64,000 nt of DNA from Microcebus murinus (lineage: Eukaryota; Chordata; Mammalia; Primates; Cheirogaleidae). The notes beneath the pieces are model-generated. The model did no database searches. It was not told where the DNA came from and worked only from the letters and a program-made list of their open reading frames with translations. The stretch lies in the NCBI RefSeq assembly GCF_040939455.1, contig NC_134108.1, positions 5,795,501 through 5,859,500 of the forward strand. Reading direction: 5' to 3'. Positions 49,456 through 63,489 of this stretch are shown one piece after another (the first letter of the stretch is position 1; the number at the start of each line of letters is the position of its first letter). A program made the translations under genes and the position numbers.

Positions 49456-51420
49456 ACTGAAGAGTCAATTACAAAAACAAATGGTTGCGACAAGTTCTGT
49501 GAAGGAGAAGAACAAGATGCAACCAGAGATTATGGTATTGAATTTAACTTGCAAATATTAGCCAATATTAGTGAATAACCATTTTCACACAGATATTTAA
49601 GGTGCTTTGTAAACCTTAGAGAGTTAATACTGAAATAAAAAATGTACAACTTTTCACAATATTTATATGACTTTCTATGCATAAGGCTGACTACAGTACT
49701 GTATCAAAGGTTTTCTATTAAAAGTTTCCATATGGCATTAAATTATTTTATTTATCAATATTTTGTAAGGAAATCTAGTTCATTAAGTGTTCATGGTGAT
49801 ATTTATGCAAAAGAAATCACACTTTTGTGCTAGGATGTATTTCTTCTTTTACTCAATTATTTACTATGCCTTTTTTTTTTTTTTGATCCAAGCATAAGCT
49901 CTAACATTGATCGCTCTGTTAATGAGCTGTATCATAAATTCTCCAATCCGAATTAGTTAATATCCTCCAAAGACTGTAGCTTACACACCACATTTTGTGC
50001 AGATACTGGTGTTGAAAAGGTCCCGTAACATACAAATGCATAGGAGGTCTTGGGATTTTTTCTTACTTGATTAAGGCAGCCCCTGATCACTGACAAACTT
50101 GTCAAAGCCCTTATGATCTAGAGACCTCAAATAAAGTCACAGCAGAGAGAAAAAGAAATCACACAAAGCCTTTTGCTAATATTAAAATGTTTGAAGTGAC
50201 TGCCTTAATCTCAACCTCGAGGCAGATCGATGATTTCATACCAAACGCCTGCTCTGTTGTATTCCTATGTTGAGGGAAGTGAAAGGGAAAGCAATTAATC
50301 CACCAGTTCTGAGGAGAGGGGTCACTTTTCCCTGACACAGGATTGGCCATTCTGAAAGCCGAGCTGTGTTTAGTGAGGAAGAGGGGAAGGACCCCCAGGA
50401 GTGGGGGAGTGAAGGGAGAGGCCCCTTTTCATGCTCACCCCCTCCCAGGGAAGGGAAACAGTTACTGCAGAAGAAGGGGCTGGGGAGGGGCTCCACAGGC
50501 ACCAACAACAGCCCTTTGGCAGGCACCTGCAGGTCAGCAAAAGTGCCAGGAGGCAGGGTCAGGAAATCCGTTGGTAAGGGAGGCAAAGGACGGAGAAATT
50601 GTGAGGCTAACTAAATCCATGGGTAGCCACTCGCACCCCACCCCACACCTCCTTCCTCTTAATCCTGAGATAAATCCTCTCTCCCTTTTCCATGAAAGTG
50701 GTGGCTTATTCTGATACCACCTAGATGGAAATGGGCTTCCCAAGGGCCGTGAATTTAACCTGCCTGGGAGGTGAAGAGGTATGGACGTGGTCTGGGTGTC
50801 AGACCCCCCCCCATCTCCATACAGCTCTGGGTGACAGGTGATGACACTATGGCTCACGGACACAACAGCCTCATCCCAGTGATGCCAGGGAAGTTACAGA
50901 GCGCTCGCTAGGCACGTGTGCAAAGGAATTCCCTTCTCTCCTCCCGTCTTCTCTGGGAGAGATTGCCTTGTTTAATTTTTTTTTTTTTTTCTGTCTCTGG
51001 AACGTAGTTAATCATTTGGGACAGTGGTTGAGGTGATTAAATTAGGTTTTCTGATTTGTGAATGAACAGGTAATGCCTTAATTTCACAATACAAAAACCT
51101 TGGCATGTTTGATATTAATTGATGGAATGGGATTGCCACACAAGGCTAATTTTCCCAGGACTATTCTATATGCGTGGCTGTTATTTTCCCCAACTGATCT
51201 ACGTGGTGATAGTCAACTGTTCTGGCAGTTAGATCCAGAAGGCAGCTGTTATTGTCTGCTCCATCTTTCCAGGGTTAACTCATACCCTATCACCTTGCAG
51301 TTCTGAGCATAAATAAAACACAGTTCCTCATCTGCAGACACTTTGGGGAATTAGGGCAAATGTATAACTCCACTGCGACACTTCTTCTCAAGTATTCCTT
51401 CCCCATTGAAAAAGTATGTT
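49456..51420. other. Unassigned intron
   Basis: No supported gene is visible. A GC-richer part at 50340-50560 has overlapping open frames on both strands without domains. A T run is at 49870-49884. Confidence 0.5.
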
Positions 51421-51425
51421 TGTCA

Positions 51426-53239
<1,814 letters not shown>

Positions 53240-53364
53240 TAAAGGGGTATTTATGTAATGCTAGCTCTGTGGCACAAATGGTTCTAGGTATGTGGATGTA
53301 ATGGTGAAAACAACAGACAGGACTCCTGCCTCCACGGGCTGACCTCATTTAGAAGTCAAGAACG

Positions 53365-53575
53365 ATGCAGCACAGAACACCAGAGAGGAGCAGCCAGGGG
53401 TAGTATACGTGGAACCTGCTGCCGGGCTTGTGTTTCTATTCTGTTCTTTCTATTCTTAGTGATGACATCTGACTCTATAAACCTAAAAGTATTTTGAAAA
53501 GCCAGAACAATATAAGATTGGGGTTCTAGTTCAAGAAGCCTGGAAATGATGTTTATAAACTGATATATGGGAGAG
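53365..53575 (+). repeat. Local duplicate block, copy A
   Basis: It reads cagcacagaacaccagagag, gtggaacctgctgccgggct, tctattcttagtgatgacat and ttcaagaagcctggaaatga. It is homologous, in the same order and orientation, to 55095-55236 plus 55594-55665. Confidence 0.8.
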
Positions 53576-53668
53576 ATGACCAGTAAGCAAGGAACTAAGT
53601 TAATTTGTTATATAATTTGAGGTAATGATGAATGCTATAAAGGAACATAAAATATTAATACATGGAGA

Positions 53669-53812
53669 GCCGGGTGCAGTGATGTTTGCCTGTAGTCCTA
53701 GATACTGAGGAAGGAGGCTGGGGTGGGAGGATAGCTTGAGCCCAGGAGTTCAAATCCAGCCTGTGCAACATAGTGAGATTCCATCTTTTAAAAAACAAGC
53801 AAACAGATTGAA
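53669..53812 (+). mobile_element. 7SL-derived monomer (FLAM/AluJ-type)
   Basis: It reads gccgggtgcagtgatgtttg, tgagcccaggagttcaaatc and catagtgagattccatcttt, then an A-rich tail. Only one 7SL arm is present, so it is a monomer or half Alu. It is inserted in an older repeat. Confidence 0.85.
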
Positions 53813-54624
53813 AGGATATAGGTGTCAGTCATTTGTGTGAAAGATGGACTAATTCACAAAGGTGGTCTTCCTAAGCAAAGTGCTGGATGAAATAAGGAAA
53901 CCAGCCATGCAATGCTGAGAGGAAAGAAAGAGAGAACAGCAATTGCCAAGCCTGTGAAGGTATTGTGTTTGGTGTGTGTGAGATACAAAAAGTAGGTTAG
54001 CATGGCTGGGTCAGGTATGATGAGCTTAGAGAGAGGTGAGGGCAGGTCTGTGTAAGGAATGTGGCCGGGAGACCATCAGAGGATGCTGAGCACAGGAGTA
54101 ATGGGATCTCAGTTATGTTGCTAAAGGAACACTCCATTCTCTTATGGAGAAATGGCAGGCAGGCACAAGCTGAGGCAGCGGAAGTGGTTACAAAGTTCCA
54201 GGCGTGAGCTCGGTTGAGGATTGGCTCGCTTTGTAGCTAGTGAGAAGTGGTCTGATTCTGGAGAGATCTTGGAGATGGAACCCACAGCATGGGTTTATGG
54301 ATTAGAGGTGGGCTATGATGGAAACAGAGGAGTGAAGGGTAATTCATGGATAATTTGTCTTGAGCACATGGGTGAATGGGGGTGTTTTTATTGAACTGGA
54401 GAAGACTAGGCAGGGGCAGGTTTTGTTGAGGAATAGTCAAGGATTCTGATTTGGACATACTAATTTAAAGATGGCCATGCACATGAGTCACGGAGGCAAT
54501 GTGCTGTGCAAGCCTGGAGCTGAAAGCTGGAAAAATAAATCTGGCAGAAAGAAAATTGTAGCCCTTTAAGGGCATGGGACTGAGAAGATCACCTGAGCAG
54601 GGAGAATAGATAGTGGCATCCTTT

Positions 54625-55040
54625 GGATATTTGGCCCCTCCAAATGGCATGCTGAAATTTGATCCCTGGTGTTGGAGGTGGGGCCTAAAGGGAGGTGTTT
54701 GGGGCCTGAGGGCAGATCTCTCATGAATGGCTGGGTACTGTCCTCACAGTAAGGAGTTCTTACTCTATTAGTGACAGTGAGAACTGATTGTTACAAAGAG
54801 TCTGGCAATCTCCCCCCGACTCCCCTTGCTCCTTCTCTCTCCATGGGCTCTCTCTGCACATCGGCTCCCCTTCCCCTTCCGCCATGAGTAGAGGCTTCCT
54901 GGGGCCCTCACTAGAAGCGGATGTTGGCGCCATGCTTCTTGTACAGCCTGCAGAGCCGTGAGCCACATAAGCCTCTTTTCTTTATAAATCACCCAGCCTC
55001 GGGCATTCCTTTATAGACACGCAAATGGATTAAGACATAT
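54625..55040 (+). mobile_element. MST/THE1-type MaLR LTR
   Basis: It starts ggatatttggcccctccaaa, passes ggtggggcctaaagggaggt and ccccttccgccatgagtaga. It ends cttttctttataaatcaccc, then gcaaatggattaagacat. The solo LTR is inserted in the unnamed long repeat. Confidence 0.8.
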
Positions 55041-55094
55041 AGAAAAAGGAAGAGGCCCCATACACTGGACCTTCCTACATTTGGAGGTCGGCAA

Positions 55095-55665
<571 letters not shown>

Positions 55666-55670
55666 GTAAA

Positions 55671-58113
55671 GTACAATATTGGACTCTCCTAGGCATTAGG
55701 TAGAGCTAATTTTCATGTTTTCACCTCATTAAAGAAAAGATTTTAATAAGCTTTTGAATAGCTCTTTGAAGATATTTATAACTTCAATCGGTTCACATAT
55801 TTATCAGACATTAATTTCAAACCATTTAGCGATCTTTCAGCAAAGGGAGAGATCAATGGACTAAAAACTTTTTCCCCTGAATTTCTTGTTTTCCATTTTA
55901 ATGGGTCATAACTTTAAGTGTCGAATTTTAAATGAAAATCCACACTTTTGCAGAAAAGAATCAGTTCTGTGGCCATCATTGCCAATATGTGTCACTTATG
56001 AAGCAGTAGAGGACAGTCTTCCGTCCCTGTATGTACATGTGGGTGGCCAGGGATGATACTGGGGACTCACTTGTGTTTTTGATCTCAGCTGTAATGCTCT
56101 GGATTTCTATTGCCCACAAAATACATTCTCGGGAATCAATTTCACAGCCTTCATGATGAGTTTTATAAATTAGTTGACTTTTGAATTTAGTGACTTTTTT
56201 TGCATTTCAGTTGAAATATGTCTACCTAAAACATACCTTGTTAAATAGAAACAAGGATGAAATATCTGTTATAAGGTTCAATCCCTCTTGCACTGAACTT
56301 TTGCTTCATGCCAGCTCTTTGAATAGCATCAGTATAGTGAGGTTTTCACAACTTTAATTTGGGAGAGTTTTGTCCACACTAAAAATTCTCTGTCTGCACA
56401 TTCACTATCAAGTTTGAGAAAAGAACTCTCGTAACAAGTTCGTCAAGTTACTAAGTATTTAGTTTGCTTGAACAGAACTTGTTTTTAGAATACAGCACAC
56501 ACACACACACACCCCTTCCTTTCTGGACTTCATTGATGTAGGAGTTGTATCTTTGCCACAGATTTCCATAGAGGCACACAGTCTCAGTCTTTTCTGTCCA
56601 GAAAGTGCCCAGGCTTCTCTGTATGGATGCTAGGAACTTCTACCAGATACTAACACTTCTACCATCTTCAACAGTAGCTCATTTCACTTTTACTGTATAT
56701 GTCATCTTGGGGATAAGTATGGGAAAACTCAAATTTTTTTTTTTTTTTTCCTACCTGGTTTTCCAACTTTAAGTGTAAGGGGAAGAGAATGAGATAAATG
56801 CATGTATAAGATCATCAGTATGCTTTCATGTAGAGGTCAAGTTCAAAGTGAAAATCAACACTATAATTTCACAATTTGGGACTCACATATTTGAAGTATT
56901 TCTAAAGTAAAACAGAAATGTTTGTGGGTTTTAGATTTATTGATCATTTAGAGAGTCTCTTACATTAAAACTATAACTGGATATGTTTTGGGTTTTGAAA
57001 ACCATGATTTTCAGGAACTGGGTTCTAATGGATATAGGAAGGGTTAGAGAGAAAAAAAAAAAAAAAAACTAAGTTATTCCAGATAATGAAAATCAAGAGA
57101 AAATATGCAGTGGTTTGGTTCATTGCCTTAAGAGAGGGAAAAAAAAAAAAAAAAAACAAAAAAACAAAAAAAACAAAACACCCTTATTTTCAAAATGCTG
57201 CATAGCTAAAAGTGAACAAAATAGTCAGTGACTAAAGGGCATGGATATAAAGGGAACTAACACACGCTGGCATTTGGACTTTATTCTAGAGAAATCATAG
57301 TAGCTACTTAAATATGTATATATGTGGAAGACTCCATGCCTGCGCCATATATACGCCGTGAAGATTGGGCAGAGCTCACTGTGTGGGGAAGCTCCGCGTG
57401 TGCTCGCTGCCCCTCTCCTACAAGGCGGGAAAGCTCTGGGGTCGCAGGAGAGCCGTCCGGGCCCTGGCTGCCAGCACTGTCCTCAGGGTGGCGAGGGAAG
57501 GGACATCTCCTCCGTCGCGTTTGCGATTCCCTCGGGAGCAGCAGCTCATACCAGGGAGTGGGATGAGGCCATGACTGATTCTCAAGAACTGATTAGACTG
57601 GAGCCAGTGGGTGAAGCGATGAGTCATCCACGCCCAGGAATTCTCTGGCGCGAGTTAACCTTGTTATGCTCTTAAACTCTTCCTGCTCTCAAAATCCTTC
57701 TTTGTGTTCCTCCTGCACGGGTCCCTCCCAAACTTCACCCCGGAATTTTCCCCAACTTGCAGTAAGTTGGCCCACGTGGCCCTGCTCCTAAAAACACCAC
57801 TGTAGAAGGGGGGGCCGGGCACCCTAGTCTGAGGCACCCAGGAAAGGGCACAGCCAGGCTTTGTGGGGGCCCCTCCCGCCTTCCTGTCTCTGTCTCTAAA
57901 AGAGCCTAGCCCTGACTTTTGTTTCTCTGCTTCTCTCAGTCTCTCTCTCTTTTTTTTTTTGAGTCTTTCTCCCTCAGGATGAGGTCTGATTCTTTCTCCT
58001 CAAATTCTTTCTAACCTGCCCAGTTTTTCCTGATTTTACTTGTTTTTTAATTTCTTGATGCCATCTCCATACTCCCATGAGATAGATTCCCCTGGGGATG
58101 AATGCTTCCTATA
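55671..58113. other. Unassigned intron
   Basis: No supported gene is visible. A CA run lies at 56495-56512 and A-rich runs at 57053-57067 and 57139-57180. The part at 57340-57960 is GC-richer and pyrimidine-rich at its end, possibly an old LTR, which I cannot confirm. Confidence 0.45.
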
Positions 58114-58121
58114 CTTTATAT

Positions 58122-58313
58122 CAGGGGTCCTCAAACGTTTTAAACAGGGGGCCAGTTCTCTGTCCCTCAGACTGTTGGAGAGTGCGCACTGTGGGCCCGG
58201 GACGAGTTGGCTGCTAAGCAGGACAGGCAGCTGTGGCAAAAACACCCAGGTGGCCAGATAAATGTCCTCGGTGGGCCGCATGTGGCCTGGGGGCCGTAGT
58301 TTGAGGATACCTG
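58122..58313 (-). mobile_element. hAT-type MITE, copy 2 (192 bp)
   Basis: The ends are caggggtcctcaaac and gtttgaggatacctg; the orientation is opposite to the copy at 1620-1809. A perfect 8-bp target duplication, ctttatat, lies at 58114-58121 and 58314-58321. Shared internal blocks include the complement of tctgagggacag and gggccacatg-type wording near one end. It is non-coding. Confidence 0.87.
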
Positions 58314-58362
58314 CTTTATATTTGTATATATGTGATTTCCTAAACATGTGTCTTCTAAATAT

Positions 58363-58365
<3 letters not shown>

Positions 58366-58410
<45 letters not shown>
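58366..58410. repeat. (AT)n microsatellite
   Basis: An uninterrupted alternating AT run of about 45 bp, 45 bp from the hAT MITE target site. Such tracts can form cruciforms and are length-variable. Confidence 0.97.
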
Positions 58411-58413
<3 letters not shown>

Positions 58414-58494
58414 TAGGTATCTCTCTGTCTCATTTTAATTTATACATACAAATATAAACTGATGCATGTATATAGATTTGTCCTCTTTTAGTTT

Positions 58495-58650
58495 CCACAA
58501 ACCTATGAGGTCAGCTTCTCCACTGTGGGACAGGGAAGTGGCGTTCTGGGAGGTGGATTGAGCCTGTGCACAGCTCTGAGTGACAGAGCTAGGTCTGGAC
58601 CCGGGTGTCTGTGCAGAGCCCCTGCACTTTCCACTCGTGTACCTCAGAGA
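58495..58650 (-). repeat. MIR-like fragment, reverse strand
   Basis: On + it reads acaaacctatgaggtcagct, tgagtgacagagctaggtct and acccgggtgtctgtgcagag, which resembles reverse MIR order. Confidence 0.45.
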
Positions 58651-58734
58651 GGTAGTGAGTCTAATTTATTTTTTTTTTAATGTGTAAGCATTTATTCCCA
58701 TCATCACCATTAAGTGTTTATTTAGCGTCTGGTC

Positions 58735-59330
58735 TCTACGTGCCACTGACCCTGGTCACTACTGAGCAGCCTCCCCTTGCTCGCGGGCACGTGGCCTGTG
58801 CGAAAGTGTGCACGGAAGCGGCGGGCAGGAAGATGCTGAGCCACCGGGGACACGGGAAGCGCCGCTGTGCCCAAACAGCCGCTGGGGAGCAGTGGTTGGT
58901 AGGTTTGATAGTCCGCCTGCTTCCCAGGCCTCCCCGCCAGGGCGCCTGCGCGACTGCAGGCAGAGGGCCGTGCAGGGCGCACTGCAAACCCTGGGCCAGT
59001 TTGAGCCTCCGGCCGGCCCGCACTGTAAGCTGGGTGGCCTCGCTGCATAAGAAGGAAGGCTCTGGCGGAGACAGCTGTGGGCCTGGGTCATGTCATCGTT
59101 CCGGCCCGACGTGTGTGTGCCCAGGGCCCTCAGCCCCCAGCTGGCCTGCCTGGAGTCCCGGAGCCCTGTGCACGGTGGTGTCTTTTGCTTGCACTTGGGG
59201 TTGAGTAGCAAGAACTCATGTGAGTGCAGGAGGAGGTGTGGGCTCTGCGGGCATGTGCTCGTGAGTGCACGGTGACAGACAGGAGGAGAGGAGTGGCTCC
59301 AGCGAGCGACTTCCATGTTCACAGCCGTTG
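58735..59330. other. GC- and CpG-richer segment, no gene seen
   Basis: Base composition rises sharply compared with both flanks and CpG is frequent, for example gcgcctgcgcgactgcagg near 58940. Open frames exist on both strands (58680-59204 +, 59322-58759 -), but none has a domain. Open frames are expected by chance in GC-rich DNA. It may be an intragenic CpG island. Confidence 0.5.
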
Positions 59331-60149
59331 CCTGGAATGACTTTCAGGGCTGCCAACAGCATGTCCATCGCACCCACTTTCCCCCACTTCTCCTGAGTTC
59401 TTTACATGTTTTATGCCCCCCCCACAATAACCTCAAAAACTTTCTTCAGCAGTGTGAAGTCGTGTCATTGTTACATGCTAGCGCTGAGCCTCTGTGCGAC
59501 AGCCACACTGAAGGGGAGGCCAGGGCCGCACCTGGTGCTGTGCGTGCAGTTCGTCGTCCGACTGTGGATCCAATGCGAATCAAATAAAATCCCCACCCCC
59601 AAATCCAGGACACCTTCCTAAATAAGTAAAGTTCTTCTTTAATTCTTCCAAAATTTAGACATGTTCTTTAATCATAGTACACTTCATAAATGTGTGTTTC
59701 CCCCTCTGGTTATATATGCTATTTTTTTTATTTTTTAAATTGATTTTTCTGGAAGCAGAAGCTTATTTGGAATGTGTTAGAGTGTAAGTGCATGGAGAAT
59801 CTCTTTAACACTGAATAAAGCCTCTGTTTAATTCTGTACCTAATCGTTGATGTTATAGGCATATATTGTATATTAGAAACATATACAAATATAAAAAAAC
59901 AGAATTTTGAGACATGAGGAATCTATAGTCGTATTTCTTACATATCACATCTCTTATATTTCTTATATTGACAATTAAATTTCAATATAGTCTAAAAGAA
60001 CCTCTGCCTAAGAGCTTGAGATGAAAATTTGCAGGATTCCTGGTTTGTTCATTTATTCTGTTATCCAACAAGTATGCATTTAGTGAGCTGTGCCATAGGG
60101 TGTAGCAATGGACAAGACGGACAGGTTCCTGACGGACATTTACATTCTC
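59331..60149. other. Unassigned intron
   Basis: No gene is visible. Confidence 0.45.
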
Positions 60150-60290
60150 AGAATGTTAGTGTTGAGGGATGTGGATAGAGATTATTAAATTCCACGTCTG
60201 GCATTTGGTAGTGAGTGGCAGAGCTAAGACTCACACCAGGACCTGCTGGTGTGTGGACCCAGCACCCTTTTCTTTGCAATAATCCTGCCT
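60150..60290 (-). repeat. MIR-like fragment, reverse strand
   Basis: On + it reads gtagtgagtggcagagctaa, then actcacaccaggacctgctg and cagcacccttttctttgcaa, in reverse MIR order. Confidence 0.5.
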
Positions 60291-61424
60291 CCTTGCTGTC
60301 ACTTTGCTCAGTATCATATATCAGATAGTGCAATATTTCATTTTGTGTCTTACAAATAAATTAAGCCAAGTCAACTCTTTGAAAGATTTATTAATTCTAA
60401 GCTTTGTAAAAAATTTTAAGGCATTCCATTCATTCGATGTACAGCTAATGAGATTCTACTCTTCCTCACTTATAATGGTTAGGCATTGGAGACAAAAAGA
60501 TGAAGAGAACTTATTACAGTCATTAAGAATAGTAGCATTTAGTAAAAAAAAGTCAGACATGGACCAAGGGTTATAAGTACTGGACTAGAAATCAATATAG
60601 AGTACAGTGGGTCTGTAAGAGGGAAACAGAGTCAATTCTAAAAATAAAAAATAAAAAAATTCTGAAATGTTGTCATTATCTATCATACCCAGATAATTTC
60701 TGTTACTAAATAATATGGGCTGTAAAATTAGGCTGTAAAATTTGTTTAGTATCTAACAACTGTTCAGATTTATTCTCTTTCTTTAAAGCAGTGTCTTCTC
60801 ATTAGCCACATTTTAATTTTGCATTTGATTTTCTTCACAACAGGGAAAAAAAAGATATATGTATGCTTATACACACTCAGATTCCCAAGACAACTCAACA
60901 TTAACAGCAATCATTTTCTGTAGCCAGTGGTTCATTTTTATATTAGTTAGTAGCTATTTCCCAGGTAAATCCCCATTGTACTTCTGTATTAGATTTCCCT
61001 ATACATAATTTCTGAAGCTAAACATATCAGCTCTGCATACTGTCAGTTTTGCTATTGTGGATTAATAAAATTATTTTAATCTTTGATCAGTGCACATGTA
61101 TGAAGCATCTCTTCTGTGTAAGGCTTTAGGGTCGACTCCAGGGGGGTGTGCAGAGATAGAGGAACTCTGGGGACTCAGAGTGTTGAGGAGGAACAGGAAG
61201 AGACGGACACAGGCACCATAGACCACAGCCTCTCCAGGTCTCTCTGTCACAGTCAGAGTCAGGTTGTTATGCAAAATAAGGTTACATTAACTTTTTCTTT
61301 GATTTTTTAAATTTTTTTTCAAAATTTCAAAGATTCAAGAAAGATGAAACATATTTCCACCTCTCAATTTTAAAATATACCGTAGTAACACATTAGCCTA
61401 AATTTCTCAAATTCAGCAGGTGGT
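60291..61424. other. Unassigned AT-rich intron
   Basis: No supported gene or repeat is visible. Confidence 0.45.
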
Positions 61425-61868
61425 ATAGTTTGAATATGGGTTGTCACCACCAAAACTCATGTTGATACTTGGTCCCAATGTAGCAGTGTTGGATTAAAGG
61501 TGGTCTGACCTTAAGAGACATTTGGGCGATGAGGGATCACCCTCATGAAGGGATTAATGCCTTCTGGCAGGAGTGAGTCCTCACTTTTATGGAAGTAGAT
61601 TAGTTACTTTGAGAATGGATTGCTGTGAAGTGAGGTCACCCCTTGCGTTTGTCTCTTTTGCACATGCCCACTCTTGGCTCTCACTTGTGCTCCCATCATG
61701 TGATGCCATCCACCGTGTTATGATACAGCATGAGGGCTTCGCCAGATGCAGCTGCCTGATCTTGCACTTCCCAACCTCCAGAACTATGAGCTAAATAAAC
61801 CCCTTTACTTTGTAAATTATCTAGTCTGAGGTATTTCAGTTATAGCAACAGAAAACAGACTAAGACAA
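61425..61868 (+). mobile_element. MST/MLT1-type MaLR LTR
   Basis: It reads gtatagtttgaatatgggtt, ttaagagacatttgggcgat, acttcccaacctccagaact and tactttgtaaattatctagt. The end is gaaaacagactaagaca. It is a forward solo LTR. Confidence 0.78.
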
Positions 61869-62302
61869 CAGGTCTCTCCCATACAGCAGGAGGATGTGGG
61901 CCAATACCACCATGTTGGGTCACTGGTGAGCATCCTTTTTTAATGAAATTTGGCTGGGAAACACCTTCCCTCTGTGTGAAATTCTTAGAACAGCTTAGAA
62001 TATGGTGGGAATTGGGTATTACCGCAACAGCTCTTTATAGTGTCTTGCCATTGTGTTTTCCCTAGGTCATACAATGCCACAATAGCTGGGTTGGGCAGGT
62101 CCATTCCCAGAAAAAGGATGCTGCATCCAATTCCCAAGTCCTCCTTCCCTGAGGATATATCCCTTCCAGAAACTCTGCAATGTCCATGTTAATTGTCTTT
62201 GATTGGCTCCTCCCTTCCAACTGGGCAAATGTAAATGGGGGCATGGATTAAGCTCATTTTCTAATGTGTCCTTCCCCACATGCAGATCAGCGCATGTAAG
62301 TA
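61869..62302. other. Unassigned intron
   Basis: No gene is visible. Overlapping short open frames on the - strand have no domain. Confidence 0.45.
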
Positions 62303-62622
62303 CAGGTCATGCATGGCTTAATGATGGGGATACAGTCTGAGAAATGTGTCATTAGGTGATTTTGTCATTGTTAGAACATCATAGAGTGCACTTCCACAAA
62401 CCTATATGGCATAGCTTATTGCTCCTAGACTATGAACTTGTACAGTACATTACTGTACTGAACACTGTGGGCAATTGTAACATAATGCTAAGTATTTGTG
62501 CATCTAAGCATACAAAAACATAGAAAAGTTATAGTAAAAATATGGTATTAAAATCTTATGGGTCCATTGTAGTATATGTGGCCTGTCATTGACTGAAATG
62601 TTGTTACACAGCATATGGCTGT
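62303..62622. mobile_element. Tigger MITE (MER8-like), copy 2
   Basis: The ends are caggtcatgcatggcttaat and cacagcatatggctgta. The interior has agtctgagaaatgtgtcatt and taacataatgctaagtattt, the same order as 45718-46071. It is more diverged in parts, with a small internal deletion. Confidence 0.82.
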
Positions 62623-62777
62623 ACACTAAACATGTCCATAAGCCAAACATAGCTCAGATTGGCCTCAGCTTAAACCCTATGAGTCAAATAAAATACAATA
62701 GAAGACCAGAAAAAGGAACAGTTTATTCCGACTGGACATGGAGAAGTATACACAAGTGACAATCACCTGGAAGTACA

Positions 62778-62985
62778 GCTGGGCATAGACTGCCTGAGTT
62801 CAGATATGGACACTGCACTGCAAACTCGGGCAAACCGGTATTTCTGGGCCTTCATTCCCTGTCCTTTAAAAAGGGGACAAACCGGATAATAGTAATATTT
62901 ATCTCATATGATTATCTGAATGAGATGATACTACAAAATGGTTACAATGGTCCCTGGCACATTGTAAGTACAATTGTAAGTATAA
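62778..62985 (+). repeat. MIR SINE
   Basis: It reads tagactgcctgagttcagat, ttcattccctgtcctttaaa and tggtccctggcacattgtaa, in MIR order. Confidence 0.55.
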
Positions 62986-63141
62986 TCCTAGCGGGGCATT
63001 GAAGAATGAACAGATTTTACAGATAGAGATGTGGGACTAACCTCTCAGTGGGAAGGAGCAGAACATGAAAAAGAGGCACAAAAGCAGGAGAATGTAGTGT
63101 ATTTGCAGAAAGGTATAATTTGGTGTTCCCAGAGCACTGTG

Positions 63142-63185
63142 TTGTGTGTGTGTGTGTGTGTGTGTGTGTTTGTATGTGTGTGTGT
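63142..63185. repeat. (GT)n microsatellite
   Basis: A nearly uninterrupted TG run with a TTTGTA interruption near 63169. Confidence 0.95.
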
Positions 63186-63489
63186 CTGTCTGTCCGGAGT
63201 AAGCCAGTATTCACATGTGTATGGATGTTGATAGATTTAATCTTACATTGATTTAATTTAGTCCAATGCCAACCTATAGGGTACAAACATGTCCTCTATC
63301 CCAGTTTTTCCGTTAATTTTGTTTACAAGCATATCTAAGTGATCCAACATAGCACGATTACTGCAATTTATACTATTGCTTCTAATAGTGCTACTACTAA
63401 TAGTAGTAGTATTAGTGACTTCCTATTAAGATCTCCATTTTGCATATATGAAAACTAATACTTAGTGAGGTTAAATAAACAGCTTATCT

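Noticed and set aside
57300..57960. Possible solo LTR
   Set aside because: The GC-rich part with a pyrimidine-rich end suggests an LTR, but I found neither matching ends nor a target duplication nor a family match.
58680..59322. 174- and 187-codon open frames on opposite strands
   Set aside because: Both fall in the CpG-richer segment, where stop codons are rare by chance. They overlap each other and have no domain.
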